NCBI RefSeq assembly: GCF_000720485.1
Contig: NZ_JOAX01000017.1
Span: 62,001-126,000, forward strand
Direction of reading: 5' to 3'
Source: Streptomyces ochraceiscleroticus
Lineage (GTDB): Bacteria > Actinomycetota > Actinomycetes > Streptomycetales > Streptomycetaceae
DNA length: 64,000 nucleotides
Shown: positions 53,659 through 62,691 of the stretch, one piece after another
How the letters are laid out: every line of letters begins with the position of its first letter
Position numbering within the stretch: the first letter of the stretch is position 1
Made by a program: the position numbers and the translations under genes
Notes under the pieces: generated by a model
Told to the model about the DNA's origin: nothing
Database searches by the model: none
Seen by the model: the letters and a program-made list of their open reading frames with translations, nothing else

Positions 53659-53696
53659 GTGAGGCCCCGCATCATCCCCCGTGTGCGGGGCCTCAC
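53659..53696. terminator. strong hairpin terminator between the 53.8-kb gene and the ramR-like gene
   Basis: GTGAGGCCCCGCA (53659-53671) and TGCGGGGCCTCAC (53684-53696) form a perfect 13-bp stem with a 12-nt loop. It lies 62 bp beyond the stop of the minus-strand gene at 53759 and ~165 bp before the ramR-like start. The rest of 53494-53758 shows no gene. Confidence 0.85.
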
Positions 53697-53758
53697 CAAT
53701 GCCCTCGGACGCCCTGCCGGGGAGCCGGACCGACCCAGGCTCCCACGCCTCGCCGCTG

Positions 53759-54706
53759 CTATGCCTCGTCCTGGACCAGCCGTTCCAGCATGGTCTGGAA
53801 GTCCTCGTCGACGACCACCCGCAGCCCGTCCCCGTCCGGCTCGCTCAGCCGGGTCATCGTGCCCCGGCGCCACCAGAAGACGTTCGGTGTGATCGCGCCG
53901 GCCGAGTCCTCGTGTCCGGCGGCGGCGAACTGCGCCATGGCCTGCAGCGCCGGTACGACCTGGGCGTCGTGGATGCGGTGGAAGGCGAGCTGGTGCCGGA
54001 AGGGCAGCGCCACCAGCGCCCCGTCGGGCGTCAGCGGCGCGCCGGTCAGCCGCTCGACCAGTTCGTCGAGGACCAGGACCCGGCTGGCGGTGAAGAAGGA
54101 GTCGCCGAGTACGACCTCGAAGGCCGAGCCGTCGCCGCGGCGGACCGTCTCGTGCCCCTCGACCGGCAGTGCCCGGAGGTTGTTCAGCGCCCGGATGCGC
54201 AGCTCGGCGACGTCCCCGATGTCCAGCAGCGAGTCCTCGCCGAGTATCTGCACGGCTTCGGGCAGGTCGAGCGCCAGGACCTCGCGCAGGCCGGGGGCGA
54301 GCGGGCGCGCGTACCGGAAGGAGTCGGAGGCGGGGAGGGAGTCCTCGGCGACGACGCGGGGGTAGAGCCGGGCCCGGATCTCGTCCTCGGGCATCGTCTC
54401 CATCGGCTGGGGGCCGTCCATCGTACGGAGGACCTTGCCGACGTGGTCCCTGACGAGCGCGGGCCAGGCGCGCTCGCCGCGGCGGTCGCGGTGGCAGACG
54501 GCGGCGAGGTTGCCGAGGCCGAACTGCCGGCCCGCCGAGTCGGCGACCATGCCGGCGTACACCGTGACCTCCAGGCCCTGCTCGGCGAAGGCCGCCCGCA
54601 CCTGGCCGCGGAAGATGCCGCCCTCGCGGTCGGAGAAGAATCCGAACTCCTCATCGCGCGGGGTGTCGCGCGGATCCCGCTTCGGACCGCGGCGGAACAG
54701 GCCCAT
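53759..54706 (-). CDS. conserved hypothetical protein (weak DUF1444 resemblance)
   Basis: 315 residues from ATG 54706 (AGGAAG upstream). No signal peptide or membrane helix; Arg/Asp-rich N-terminus. Segments: VYAGMVADSAGRQFGLGNLA, AVCHRDRRGERAWPALVRDH, YARPLAPGLREVLALDLPEA, RALNNLRALPVEGHETVRRG, and FRHQLAFHRIHDAQVVPALQ. The order of a nucleic-acid- or substrate-processing YtpQ/DUF1444-like fold (R-A-L-x-N-L then a later D-S-F-x-x-S/A) is suggested, not established. Stands alone before a strong terminator. Confidence 0.75.
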   Translation of the reverse strand: MGLFRRGPKRDPRDTPRDEEFGFFSDREGGIFRGQVRAAFAEQGLEVTVYAGMVADSAGRQFGLGNLAAVCHRDRRGERAWPALVRDHVGKVLRTMDGPQPMETMPEDEIRARLYPRVVAEDSLPASDSFRYARPLAPGLREVLALDLPEAVQILGEDSLLDIGDVAELRIRALNNLRALPVEGHETVRRGDGSAFEVVLGDSFFTASRVLVLDELVERLTGAPLTPDGALVALPFRHQLAFHRIHDAQVVPALQAMAQFAAAGHEDSAGAITPNVFWWRRGTMTRLSEPDGDGLRVVVDEDFQTMLERLVQDEA

Positions 54707-54898
54707 CTCTCGCTCTTCCTCCCGGCGACAGCCACGAATGCGCCGATCGTAGCCGTTGGCGGGGACAGCGACGACCGTGCGTGCCCGCCGCCCGGAGCAC
54801 GTTCCGGAGTACGTCCCGGTGCGCGCCCGAGGGTATCGGTACCGGCGGATTCGGGGCTTCGGGATGCGCGGCGGGCGGCGGGGAGACAGCCTGGGGGT

Positions 54899-55117
54899 AT
54901 GACCACACATCCGCCGGTGATCGTGTATCCGCCCACCGCCGGTGGGCGGCGGGTGACCATTCACGGCCAGATCGTCGGCCTCGCCCACGGCCGCGGGGAC
55001 GTCGCCGAGTTCCTGCGCCGGGCCGGGCTGTCCGACGCCGAGGAGATCCCGCTGGCCGATCCCGCGCTCATCGAGTGGCGGGGCGGCGATCTGGACTACT
55101 GGCCGCGGGACGCGTGA
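54899..55117 (+). CDS. small conserved hypothetical protein
   Basis: 72 residues from ATG 54899. Starts MTTHPPVIVYPPTAGGRRVT, then IHGQIVGLAHGRGDVAEFLR, RAGLSDAEEIPLADPALIEW and RGGDLDYWPRDA. Small actinobacterial proteins with this beta-strand, helix, beta-strand layout (ending I-E-W-x-G-G) recur, in my recollection, near regulatory genes; no function known. The SD is weak. GC skew at third positions supports coding. Confidence 0.65.
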   Translation: MTTHPPVIVYPPTAGGRRVTIHGQIVGLAHGRGDVAEFLRRAGLSDAEEIPLADPALIEWRGGDLDYWPRDA

Positions 55118-55141
55118 GGACGCCGCCCCGGGCCGTAGCCC

Positions 55142-55891
55142 TCAGTGCTCCGTCCGCTCCCTGAGCGGATCGAGGCGTTCGCGTACCCACAGCTCCACGT
55201 CACCCACATGGCGGCCGGCCGCCGTGAAGGCCGCCAGGCTGTCGCGGGCGCGCAGTGCGGCGTAGATGTCCATGTGCTGCTGGTGGGTCCAGGAGAGCAC
55301 GTCGGACTTGACCAGGGCACGCCAGATGCGGGCCCTGGCGGTCCGCTGGGTGACGGAGGAGACCAGGGACGACAGCGTCCGGTTGCCGGCCGCGGCGACG
55401 ATGTCCGCGTGGAAGGCGAGGTCCTCGCGGACCAGCTCCTCGGGATCCTGCAGGGTCCGCATCCGTTCGATGCGCTCCAGCAGGCCGTCCAGCGCGGCGT
55501 CGTCGATGCGGGTGGCCGCGAGCGCGGTGGCGCCGGGTTCCAGCACCTTGCGGCACTCCAGCATCTCCTCGAGGCCGGTGTCCTGGGCCAGGTCCAGGAA
55601 GCTGCCGATGGCGCTGAGCAGCCGGTCCGGGCGCAGGTCGGTGACGAAGGTGCCGTCGCCGCGCCGTACGTCCAGTACCCCGGCCATGGCCAGCGCGCGG
55701 ACCGCCTCGCGGAGCGAGGGGCGGGACAGCTCCAGTTCGGCGGCGAGCACCGCCTCCGGAGGGAGGCGGTGGCCGGGCGCGAACTCGCCGCTCTCGATGC
55801 GCTTGCGCAGCCGGCCGATCGCCTCGTCGACGACGCTGCCGCCGGCGCCGTTCCCGTCGCCGCGGCCCGGCCGTTCTCTCTTGGTGGGCAT
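55142..55891 (-). CDS. FadR/GntR-family (FCD) transcriptional regulator
   Basis: 249 residues. GntR HTH ~20-90 (VVDEAIGRLRKRIESGEFAP, LPPEAVLAAELELSRPSLRE, AVRALAMAGVLDVRRGDGTF). FCD ligand domain ~100-235 with ECRKVLEPGATALAATR, DLAFHADIVAAAGNRTLSSL (Asp/His metal-binding) and HQQHMDIYAALRARDSLAAF (His). Same strand as, and directly downstream of, the L-fuconate dehydratase gene (5-bp gap), so it likely controls the acid-sugar genes. Confidence 0.92.
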   Translation of the reverse strand: MPTKRERPGRGDGNGAGGSVVDEAIGRLRKRIESGEFAPGHRLPPEAVLAAELELSRPSLREAVRALAMAGVLDVRRGDGTFVTDLRPDRLLSAIGSFLDLAQDTGLEEMLECRKVLEPGATALAATRIDDAALDGLLERIERMRTLQDPEELVREDLAFHADIVAAAGNRTLSSLVSSVTQRTARARIWRALVKSDVLSWTHQQHMDIYAALRARDSLAAFTAAGRHVGDVELWVRERLDPLRERTEH

Positions 55892-55896
55892 GGACG

Positions 55897-57216
55897 TCAG
55901 GATGCCACCCGGCCGCGGCCGCTCCAGACCGGGCCGTCCGGGTAGCGGTACTCCGCCAGCGTCGCGCGCCGGATCTGTGCGCTGTAGCCGGGGGCTTCGG
56001 GGACCAGGTAGCGCGAGCCGCGGATGCGGACCGGGTCGTGGAAGTGCTCGTGGAGGTGGTCGACGTACTCGATGACGCGGTTCTCCATGGAGCCGCTGAC
56101 CGCGATGTAGTCGAAGAGCGAGAGGTGTTGTACGAGTTCGCACAGGCCGACGCCGCCGGCGTGCGGGCACACCGGTACGCCGTGCGCGGCGGCCAGCAGC
56201 AGCGCGGCGACCGCCTCGTTGACGCCGCCGAGCCGGCAGGCGTCGATCTGGCAGATGCCGATCGCGTCGGCCTGCAGGAACTGCTTGAACATCACGGCGT
56301 TGTGGGCGTGTTCGCCGGTGGCGACGTGGGTGGGGCCGATCTGCCGGGCGATGGCGGCGTGGCCGAGGACGTCGTCGGGGCTGGTGGGCTCCTCGAACCA
56401 CCAGATGTCGAACTCCGCCAGCGCCTTGGCCCAGGCGACGGCCTCGTCAACGCCAAGAGTCTGGTTGGCGTCGATCATCAGGCGGCGATCCGGGCCGATG
56501 ATGGAGCGGGCGATGCGGCAGCGCCGGATGTCGTCCGAAAGGTCCGCGCCGACCTTGAGCTTGACGGAGTCCCAGCCCGCGTCGACGGCCTCCTGGCAGA
56601 GCCGCGCGAGCTTGTCGTCGTCGTAGCCGAGCCAGCCGGCGCTCGTGGTGTAGGCGGGGTAGCCGTGTTCGCGTACGTACGCCTCGCGCTCGGCCCGGCC
56701 GGCCGCGCGCTCCTGAAGCATCGTCAGCGCGTCCTCGGGGGTGAGCGCGTCCTTGAGGTAACGCCAGTCGACCAGGTCGACGATCTGCTGGGGCGTCATG
56801 TCGGCGAGCAGCTTCCAGACCGGCTTGCCGGCCTGCTTGGCGGCCAGGTCCCAGGCGGCGTTGACGACGGCGGCGGTGCCGAGGTGAATGGCGCCCTTGT
56901 CCGGGCCCAGCCAGCGCAGTTGGCTGTCGCCGAGCAGATGGCGGGAGAAGGCGCCGAGGTCGCCGGTGATCTCCTCGACGGTCATGCCGAGCGCGCGCTC
57001 GCCAATGGCGCGGGCCGCCTGGACGGCGAGGTCGTTGCCGCGGCCGATGGTGAAGGTGAAGCCGTGGCCCTCGGGGGCGTCCGGCGCGTCGGTCTTGAGG
57101 ACGACGTATGCCGCGGAGTAGTCGGGGGCCTCGTTCATGGCGTCCGAGCCGTCGAGGTTCTGCGAGGTGGGGAAGCGGATGTCGATCGTCTCGACATCGA
57201 CGATACGGGCGGTCAT
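55897..57216 (-). CDS. fucD: L-fuconate dehydratase (enolase superfamily)
   Basis: 439 residues, the standard FucD length. N-terminal capping domain ([40 protein letters not shown]). The catalytic barrel has [10 protein letters not shown] (the K-x-K base), [10 protein letters not shown] (metal Asp), [11 protein letters not shown] (metal Glu), [10 protein letters not shown] (metal Glu), and [11 protein letters not shown] with the second catalytic His. It dehydrates L-fuconate to 2-keto-3-deoxy-L-fuconate. Operonic with the FCD regulator and divergent from the MFS-FAH unit. Confidence 0.93.
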   Translation of the reverse strand: MTARIVDVETIDIRFPTSQNLDGSDAMNEAPDYSAAYVVLKTDAPDAPEGHGFTFTIGRGNDLAVQAARAIGERALGMTVEEITGDLGAFSRHLLGDSQLRWLGPDKGAIHLGTAAVVNAAWDLAAKQAGKPVWKLLADMTPQQIVDLVDWRYLKDALTPEDALTMLQERAAGRAEREAYVREHGYPAYTTSAGWLGYDDDKLARLCQEAVDAGWDSVKLKVGADLSDDIRRCRIARSIIGPDRRLMIDANQTLGVDEAVAWAKALAEFDIWWFEEPTSPDDVLGHAAIARQIGPTHVATGEHAHNAVMFKQFLQADAIGICQIDACRLGGVNEAVAALLLAAAHGVPVCPHAGGVGLCELVQHLSLFDYIAVSGSMENRVIEYVDHLHEHFHDPVRIRGSRYLVPEAPGYSAQIRRATLAEYRYPDGPVWSGRGRVAS

Positions 57217-57310
57217 CGGCGCTCACTCCTGTACGGGTGCGTCGGGTGAGAGGGCTGCGGCGCAGCGGGACTGCGGCACAGCGGGGACTGTGGCGCAGCG
57301 CGACCAAGAT

Positions 57311-57417
57311 GTCAGATGTCTGTGTCGACGGCCAGATGTTTCGCCGAGAAAAATTGCCGGTGCACGGAGTATTGCTCGGCAGGCGCACGGCTCGTACGGT
57401 CCAGCGGTCAGATGTCT
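57311..57417. promoter_or_regulatory. repeated 11-mer in the fucD/MFS divergent promoter
   Basis: GTCAGATGTCT occurs at 57311-57321 and 57407-57417, 96 bp apart, one near each divergent start. The first is preceded by AGAT, giving the direct repeat AGATGTC-AGATGTCT. Candidate sites for the FCD-GntR regulator. Upstream of the MFS gene the second site is followed by the SD AGGAGG. Confidence 0.5.
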
Positions 57418-57432
57418 CCCTCAGGAGGTCGG

Positions 57433-58761
57433 ATGAACACGGACACCGTGCGCCGCAAAGTGGCCAGACGCCTGCTACCACCTCTCTTCCTGATGTTCGT
57501 CCTGAGCTTCCTGGACCGGACGAACGTCGCGCTCGTCAAAACACACCTCGCCACCGACGCCGGGATCGACGCGGCCGCGTACGGCTTCGGCGCCGGCGTC
57601 TTCTTCGTCGGATACGCACTGCTCGGCGTGCCCTCCAACCTGGTGCTGCACCGCTGGGGCGCCCGCCGCTGGCTCGCCGCGCTGATGTTCGTCTGGGGCC
57701 TGCTGTCCTGCGCCATGGCGCTGACCGCCAGCCCCACCGGCTTCTACGTGCTGCGCTTCCTGCTCGGCGCCGCCGAGGCCGGCTTCTTCCCCGGCGTGAT
57801 CCTCTACATCACCTACTGGTTCCCCGCGTCCGACCGCGGGAAGGCCACCGGCATGTTCCAGTCCGCGGTGGCCATTTCGAGCATCATCGGCAACCCGGTC
57901 GGCGGCTGGCTCATCGGGCTGCACGGCCTGGCCGGGCTGGACGGCTGGCAGTGGATGTTCCTGCTGGAGGGCGCGCCGACCGTCCTCCTGGCGCTCGCCG
58001 TGCCGTGGCTGCTCACCGACCGCCCCGAGGACGCGCGCTGGCTGACCGCCGAGGAGAAGGCGCTGCTGGCCGCGCGCATCGAGGCGGACCGTCCGGCGGA
58101 GGACGCGCGTCCGCCGCGCCGCATCCGCGAGATCGTCGGCGACAGCCGTGTACTGCGCCTGATGTTCGTGTACTTCGCAATCCAGATCGGCGTGTACGGG
58201 GTGACGTTCTGGCTGCCCGCGCTGGTCGGCCGGATCGGCGGCCTGGACGATGTCGGCATCGGCTTCGTCTCGGCGCTCCCCTGGGTCTTCGCGCTGCTCG
58301 GCGTGCTGATCCTGCCGTGGCTCTCGGACCGCAGCGGAAACCGGCGCGGCCCGCTCCGCCTCGCCCTGGTCCTCACCGCGGCCGGCCTGGTCGGCGGGGC
58401 GCTGCTGCCGCCGGTCCCCGCGGTCGCCGCACTGTGCGTCGCCGCGTTCGGCTTCCTGGGCGCCCAGCCGGTCTTCTGGACCGTGCCGCCGACGATCCTC
58501 AGCGGCGTTCAGATGGCCGGCACGATCGCGCTGATCTCCGGCTTCGGCAACCTCGGCGGCTTCCTCGGCCCGTACGTCATGGGCGTCGTCGAGACGTCCA
58601 CCGGCTCCGGCGCCACCGGCCTGTACGCCGTCGCACTGATCGTCATCGCCGGCGCCGCGGTCGTCACCGGCTTCCGCTGGGCCGGTCTCCGCACCCCCGC
58701 CGCTCACCCGCACCCCGACAAGGAGGACATCACCGATGACCCGCATCGTGCGCTTCGCTGA
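57433..58761 (+). CDS. MFS transporter, anion:cation symporter (ACS) type
   Basis: 442 residues from ATG 57433, with AGGAGGTC upstream. ACS-family features: [20 protein letters not shown] (D-R-x-N in helix 1), [40 protein letters not shown], and [20 protein letters not shown]. Such carriers import sugar acids (D-glucarate, L-fuconate-type) with protons. Its end overlaps the FAH-family gene by 26 bp. Divergent from fucD. Confidence 0.93.
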   Translation: MNTDTVRRKVARRLLPPLFLMFVLSFLDRTNVALVKTHLATDAGIDAAAYGFGAGVFFVGYALLGVPSNLVLHRWGARRWLAALMFVWGLLSCAMALTASPTGFYVLRFLLGAAEAGFFPGVILYITYWFPASDRGKATGMFQSAVAISSIIGNPVGGWLIGLHGLAGLDGWQWMFLLEGAPTVLLALAVPWLLTDRPEDARWLTAEEKALLAARIEADRPAEDARPPRRIREIVGDSRVLRLMFVYFAIQIGVYGVTFWLPALVGRIGGLDDVGIGFVSALPWVFALLGVLILPWLSDRSGNRRGPLRLALVLTAAGLVGGALLPPVPAVAALCVAAFGFLGAQPVFWTVPPTILSGVQMAGTIALISGFGNLGGFLGPYVMGVVETSTGSGATGLYAVALIVIAGAAVVTGFRWAGLRTPAAHPHPDKEDITDDPHRALR

Positions 58762-59662
58762 CACCACGGGCGCGGTCCGCACCGGACTCGCGGACGACGC
58801 CGGCGCGATCCGCGCCTTCCCCGGCGCGCCGCGCCTCGCCGACCTGCTGCACCGCACCGCCGATGAGCTGCGGGCGCTCACCGAGGAGACCGCCGCCCGG
58901 GAGCCGGACGCCGCCGAGTCCGACGTCCTGCTGCTGCCGCCGGCCGACGGGCTGACGGAGGTGTGGGCGGCCGGCGTGACGTACGAGCGCTCGCGCGAGG
59001 CGCGGATCGCCGAGAGCACCGAGCAGTCGGTGTACGAGCGGATCTACGACGCCGAGCGGCCCGAGCTGTTCTTCAAGTCCGTGCCCTGGCGCGTGGTGAC
59101 CGACGGCGAGCCGATCGCCGTACGGGACGACTCGCCCCTCAACGTCCCCGAGCCGGAGCTGGCGCTCGTCCTGAACCGGCACGCCGAGACCGTCGGTTAC
59201 CTCGTCGCCGACGACGTCAGCTCCCGCTCCATCGAGGGCGAGAACCCGCTGTACCTGCCGCAGGCCAAGATCTACGCCGGCAGTACGGCACTCTCGGCGG
59301 GCATCGTGCCGGCGTGGGAGATCGGCGACCCGTCGGCCCTGAAGATCACCATGACCGTGCACCGGGGCGGCGCGCCCGCCTACGAGGCCACCACCTCCAC
59401 CGCCGCCTTCCACCGCACCCCGCAGGACCTCGTACGCCATCTCTTCCACGGCCAGCCGTTCCCGGACGGCGCGGTGCTCTCGACCGGTACGGGCATCGTG
59501 CCGGAGCTGGACTTCACGCTGGCGGACGGCGATGTGGTGGAGATCGTCATCGACGGCGTGGGCCGGCTGGCCAACCCGGTCCGCACCGGCCGGACAGCGC
59601 TGGACTGGCTGGCCGAGTCGCTCGGCGACCCGTGGATCCGGCGGGCGCACCGGAGCGGCTGA
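58736..59662 (+). CDS. fumarylacetoacetate hydrolase (FAH) family acid-sugar enzyme
   Basis: 308 residues from ATG 58736, with AAGGAGGAC upstream. FAH fold with a two-helix N-terminal cap and the metal-site E-x-E in [11 protein letters not shown] plus Asp in [35 protein letters not shown] is the substrate flap. Closest, by memory, to 2-keto-3-deoxy-D-arabinonate dehydratase (KdaD). Members of this family also act as 2-keto-3-deoxy-L-fuconate hydrolases. It would handle the product of fucD. Which of the two activities applies is open. Confidence 0.88.
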   Translation: MTRIVRFADTTGAVRTGLADDAGAIRAFPGAPRLADLLHRTADELRALTEETAAREPDAAESDVLLLPPADGLTEVWAAGVTYERSREARIAESTEQSVYERIYDAERPELFFKSVPWRVVTDGEPIAVRDDSPLNVPEPELALVLNRHAETVGYLVADDVSSRSIEGENPLYLPQAKIYAGSTALSAGIVPAWEIGDPSALKITMTVHRGGAPAYEATTSTAAFHRTPQDLVRHLFHGQPFPDGAVLSTGTGIVPELDFTLADGDVVEIVIDGVGRLANPVRTGRTALDWLAESLGDPWIRRAHRSG

Positions 59663-59688
59663 GTCCGCCGGTACGGCACGTATCCGTG

Positions 59689-59759
59689 TCAGGCCGGTGG
59701 CGCGGTGGCCGCCGGTACCGGGCGTGCCCGGGTCAGACCGGAGGCGCGGTGGCCGCCGG
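59689..59759. repeat. 27-bp direct repeat at the glycosyltransferase 3' end
   Basis: TCAGGCCGGTGGCGCGGTGG (59689-59708) continues to 59715 and is repeated with two changes at 59733-59759, 44 bp apart. The right copy is the last codons and stop of the glycosyltransferase (minus strand), so the gene end appears to have been duplicated downstream; the spacer CGGGCGTGCCCG can form a hairpin. Confidence 0.7.
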
Positions 59760-60872
59760 CCGTACCGCAGCGGTGATGATCTCGGCGGCATCGGCCCGGA
59801 AGAGGGCTCGCCCGGCGGCGATCCGGGCCTCCCTGGCCGGGCCGTCGCGGGTCAGCCCGTCGAGTACGCGCAGCAGATCCGCCGGGTCGCGGGCGTGGCC
59901 CGACAGCCCGGCGGCGGCCATCCGGCGGGCCCCCGCCGCGCCGTGCCCGGGGATCGGCCGGTAGCTCACCACGGGCAGCCCGGCCGCCAGCGCCTGGGCC
60001 GCCGTCTGCCCCGCCGCGTTCTCCACCAGCGCGCCCGCCGCGGCCATCAGGGCCGGTACGTCCGCCACCCAGCCGAGCGCCACGGTCCCGGGCACCCGGC
60101 CGATCCGCCGCCGCAGCGACCGGCTGCGGCCGCACATCACCACCGGCAGGTACCCGCCGTCGCGGAGCAGCGCCGCCGTGCGCGCCAGGTGCGAGGCCAC
60201 GCCCCAGGCCCCGGCGGAGAGCAGGACGGGGGTGCGGCCGGGGGCGCCGGCGGCGAAGCGGCGGGCGAAGACGGCGGTACGGGAGGGGGGCGGCGCGGTG
60301 CGGAACGCGGCGGGTACCACCGGCCCGACCGCCTGCGCGCCCCGGCCGCCGAGCCGGCCGATCTCCTCCGCGGTCTCCCGGGTCGGGCACAGGTGCAGGT
60401 CGTTGCCGGGGTGCAGCCACTGGCGGTGCACGGCGAAGTCGGTGAGCACGACGGCACTCGGGCAGCTCAGCGCACCGGCTTCCCGCAGCCGGCCGCTGAC
60501 CTGCGCGGCGAGGTGGAAGGTGGCGATCACCGCGTCGGGCGGCGCGCCGGCCAGGCGGCGCCGCAGCTCCTTGGCGGCGGGGGCGACGACCGGCGAGGTG
60601 TCGTTGGGGCCCGGCTGCGGGCGCCCGGTCCCTGACGGTGGCCGGGGGGCGAAGTAGGCGCGGTAGATCGCGTCGTAGAGCGCGGGCGCGTGCCGGACGG
60701 TGGTGGCGTAGAAGCCGCGCAGGGCGGCGCCGGTGCCGGCCGGCAGCAGGTCGAGGACGTCCAGGGTCGCGACCTGGTGGCCGCGGCCGGTCAGCCGGTG
60801 CGCGAGTTCCCCTGCCACCGCGTGGTGCCCGGCCCCCATGCCGGCGCTGAGGATGACGAATCGTCCGCCCAT
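59733..60872 (-). CDS. MGDG-synthase/MurG-like glycosyltransferase (GT28 type)
   Basis: 379 residues. N-terminal MGDG-synthase domain: RFVILSAGMGAGHHAVAGEL, then the hydrophobic cleft region LDVLDLLPAGTGAALRGFYA, YDAIYRAYF, and DAVIATFHLAAQVSGRLREA. C-terminal donor domain: TPVLLSAGAWGVASHLARTA, VMCGRSRSLRRRIG, NAAGQTAAQALAAGLPVVSY (UDP-sugar binding). Transfers a sugar to a lipid or lipid-linked acceptor, probably making a glycolipid. Divergent from the polysaccharide deacetylase. Confidence 0.88.
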   Translation of the reverse strand: MGGRFVILSAGMGAGHHAVAGELAHRLTGRGHQVATLDVLDLLPAGTGAALRGFYATTVRHAPALYDAIYRAYFAPRPPSGTGRPQPGPNDTSPVVAPAAKELRRRLAGAPPDAVIATFHLAAQVSGRLREAGALSCPSAVVLTDFAVHRQWLHPGNDLHLCPTRETAEEIGRLGGRGAQAVGPVVPAAFRTAPPPSRTAVFARRFAAGAPGRTPVLLSAGAWGVASHLARTAALLRDGGYLPVVMCGRSRSLRRRIGRVPGTVALGWVADVPALMAAAGALVENAAGQTAAQALAAGLPVVSYRPIPGHGAAGARRMAAAGLSGHARDPADLLRVLDGLTRDGPAREARIAAGRALFRADAAEIITAAVRPAATAPPV

Positions 60873-60940
60873 GTGTCCACCGCCCCGGTCCGGGTGCCTT
60901 TCCCAAGCATTTCGTGGCGTACGCGACCATACTGGACGTC

Positions 60941-61696
60941 ATGCGCATCGACCGTCCTCCGCCTGGGCTCGCCGCGTGGCAGGCGGCGGGCGCGGCCACG
61001 ACAGCGGCGGCCGCGCTGCACATCGGACCCGCCGGGACCTGGCTGCCGCCCGTGCGGCGCGCCCTCTTCCCCGGGCTCGACGGCCAGGGCCACCCGGGGC
61101 ACATCGCCCTGACCTTCGACGACGGCCCGGACCGCGCGAGCACGCCGCGCTTCCTCGACGCGCTGGACGGTCTGGGCGTCCGGGCGACCTTCTTCCTGCT
61201 GGGCGCGGCGCTGGCCGAGGCGCCCGAGGTGGGGCGGGACATCGTGACCCGCGGGCACGAGGTGGGGCTGCACGGCTGGGACCACCGCAGGCCCTGGTGG
61301 CCCGCGCCGGTACGCGAACTGCGCGACCTGCGCCGGGCGGTCCGGGCGGCCGCCGACATCTGCGGGGTGCGGCCCCGGTGGTACCGGCCGCCCTACGGCA
61401 TCCTCACAGGCGGCCGGTGGGCCGCGGCGCACCGCCTCGGGCTGCGCACCGTGCTGTGGTCCGCGTGGGGGCGGGACTGGGTGGCGGGGGCCGACGCGGC
61501 CGCGGTCGTGCGCACCGTGGAGCGCCGGCTGGAGGGCGGCGCGACCGTCCTGCTGCACGACAGCGACCGCACGTCGGCGCCCGGTTCCTGGCACGCCACG
61601 CTCCAGGCGCTGCCCGTACTGGTGCAGCACTGCCGCCGGCAGGGCCTCATCGTGGGCCCGCTGCGTGACCACGGTACGGACGACACGGGGTGGTGA
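60941..61696 (+). CDS. NodB-domain polysaccharide deacetylase
   Basis: 251 residues from ATG 60941 (an in-frame GTG at 60914 is possible). NodB motifs: IALTFDDGPDRASTPRFLDA (motif 1, catalytic Asp), RGHEVGLHGWDHRRPWW (motif 2, H-x-x-D-H metal His), WYRPPYGILTGG (motif 3), and VLWSAWGRDW/TVLLHDSDR (motifs 4-5, His). A short hydrophobic N-terminal segment may anchor it. Deacetylates an amino-sugar polymer or glycolipid. Divergent from the glycosyltransferase, which suggests a shared pathway. Confidence 0.92.
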   Translation: MRIDRPPPGLAAWQAAGAATTAAAALHIGPAGTWLPPVRRALFPGLDGQGHPGHIALTFDDGPDRASTPRFLDALDGLGVRATFFLLGAALAEAPEVGRDIVTRGHEVGLHGWDHRRPWWPAPVRELRDLRRAVRAAADICGVRPRWYRPPYGILTGGRWAAAHRLGLRTVLWSAWGRDWVAGADAAAVVRTVERRLEGGATVLLHDSDRTSAPGSWHATLQALPVLVQHCRRQGLIVGPLRDHGTDDTGW

Positions 61697-61801
61697 CGCC
61701 CGAGGTGGCAATTGCCCGGATCATCACGAAAGTCGTGTCATGCTGGTCCGGATCTGGTATCAGGACATAGAGGGTGAGCCCCAGCCCGGAGGAGGTCTCC
61801 T

Positions 61802-62638
61802 GTGGAAGCCGCGGGACCACTGCCGCACAGTCCTGTACTCCCGGAGGACCGGCCCGGGCGCCACGGCCCCGCGCCGCGGGCCCACCGGACCGGCGCACCG
61901 GTGGCGCTGATCACCGGCGCCTCGTCGGGCATCGGCGCGGCCGTCGCCACCCGGTTCGCCGCCGAGGGCGGCTGGCAGCTCCTGCTGAACGGCCGTGACC
62001 AGGAGCGCCTGGACCGGATCGCCGACCACTGCGGTGCCACGGCACTCCCCTGCGACCTGAGCGACCCGGCGGGCTGCGGACAGCTCGTCGAGCGCGCCCT
62101 CGACGTGGCGGGCGGCGTGGACGTGCTGGTCGCCGGGGCCGGCATCGGCTGGGCGGGCCCCTTCATGGCCATGCCGCCGGCCGCCATCGACGAGGTCCTG
62201 GCGGTGGACCTGGCCGCCGTGATGCACCTGACGCGCCGGGTGCTCCCCGACATAGTGCGCCGCGACCGCGGACACCTCCTCTTCGTGGGGTCGATCGCGG
62301 GCGCCGTGGGCGTGCGCGAGGAGGCCGTGTACTCGGCGGCCAAGGCGGCCGTCGCGGCCTTCGCCGAGAGCCTGCGGTACGAACTGGCGGGCAGCCGGGT
62401 GCGGGTCTCGGTGGTGGTGCCCGGCGCGGTCAACACCCCCTTCTTCACCCGCAGAGGAGCGCCCTACCAGCGCTCCCGGCCGCGGCCGATCGCCCCGGCG
62501 CGGGTCGCCGACGCCGTCTGGGACGCGGTGGCGCACGAGCGGAGCGAGGTCTTCGTCCCCGGCTGGCTGCAGCTCCCCGCCCGCTTCAAGGGCCTCGCCC
62601 CGGCCCTGTTCCGGCGGCTGGCCACGCGCTTCGCCTGA
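61802..62638 (+). CDS. short-chain dehydrogenase/reductase (SDR)
   Basis: 278 residues from GTG 61802, with GGAGGAGG upstream. Classical SDR: cofactor motif T-G-A-S-S-G-I-G (VALITGASSGIGAAVATRFA), VLVAGAGIGWAGPF, active-site S-Y-K triad in HLLFVGSIAGAVGV and VYSAAKAAVAAFAESLRYEL. The C-terminal tail (VFVPGWLQLPARFKGLAPAL) resembles membrane-associated SDRs that reduce lipid or ketone substrates. Same direction as the deacetylase. Substrate unknown. Confidence 0.9.
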   Translation: MEAAGPLPHSPVLPEDRPGRHGPAPRAHRTGAPVALITGASSGIGAAVATRFAAEGGWQLLLNGRDQERLDRIADHCGATALPCDLSDPAGCGQLVERALDVAGGVDVLVAGAGIGWAGPFMAMPPAAIDEVLAVDLAAVMHLTRRVLPDIVRRDRGHLLFVGSIAGAVGVREEAVYSAAKAAVAAFAESLRYELAGSRVRVSVVVPGAVNTPFFTRRGAPYQRSRPRPIAPARVADAVWDAVAHERSEVFVPGWLQLPARFKGLAPALFRRLATRFA

Positions 62639-62691
62639 GTGCGGGGCCGCCCGATCCGTCCTCCCGGGGAGGATGACCGAGGAAGGACGTC

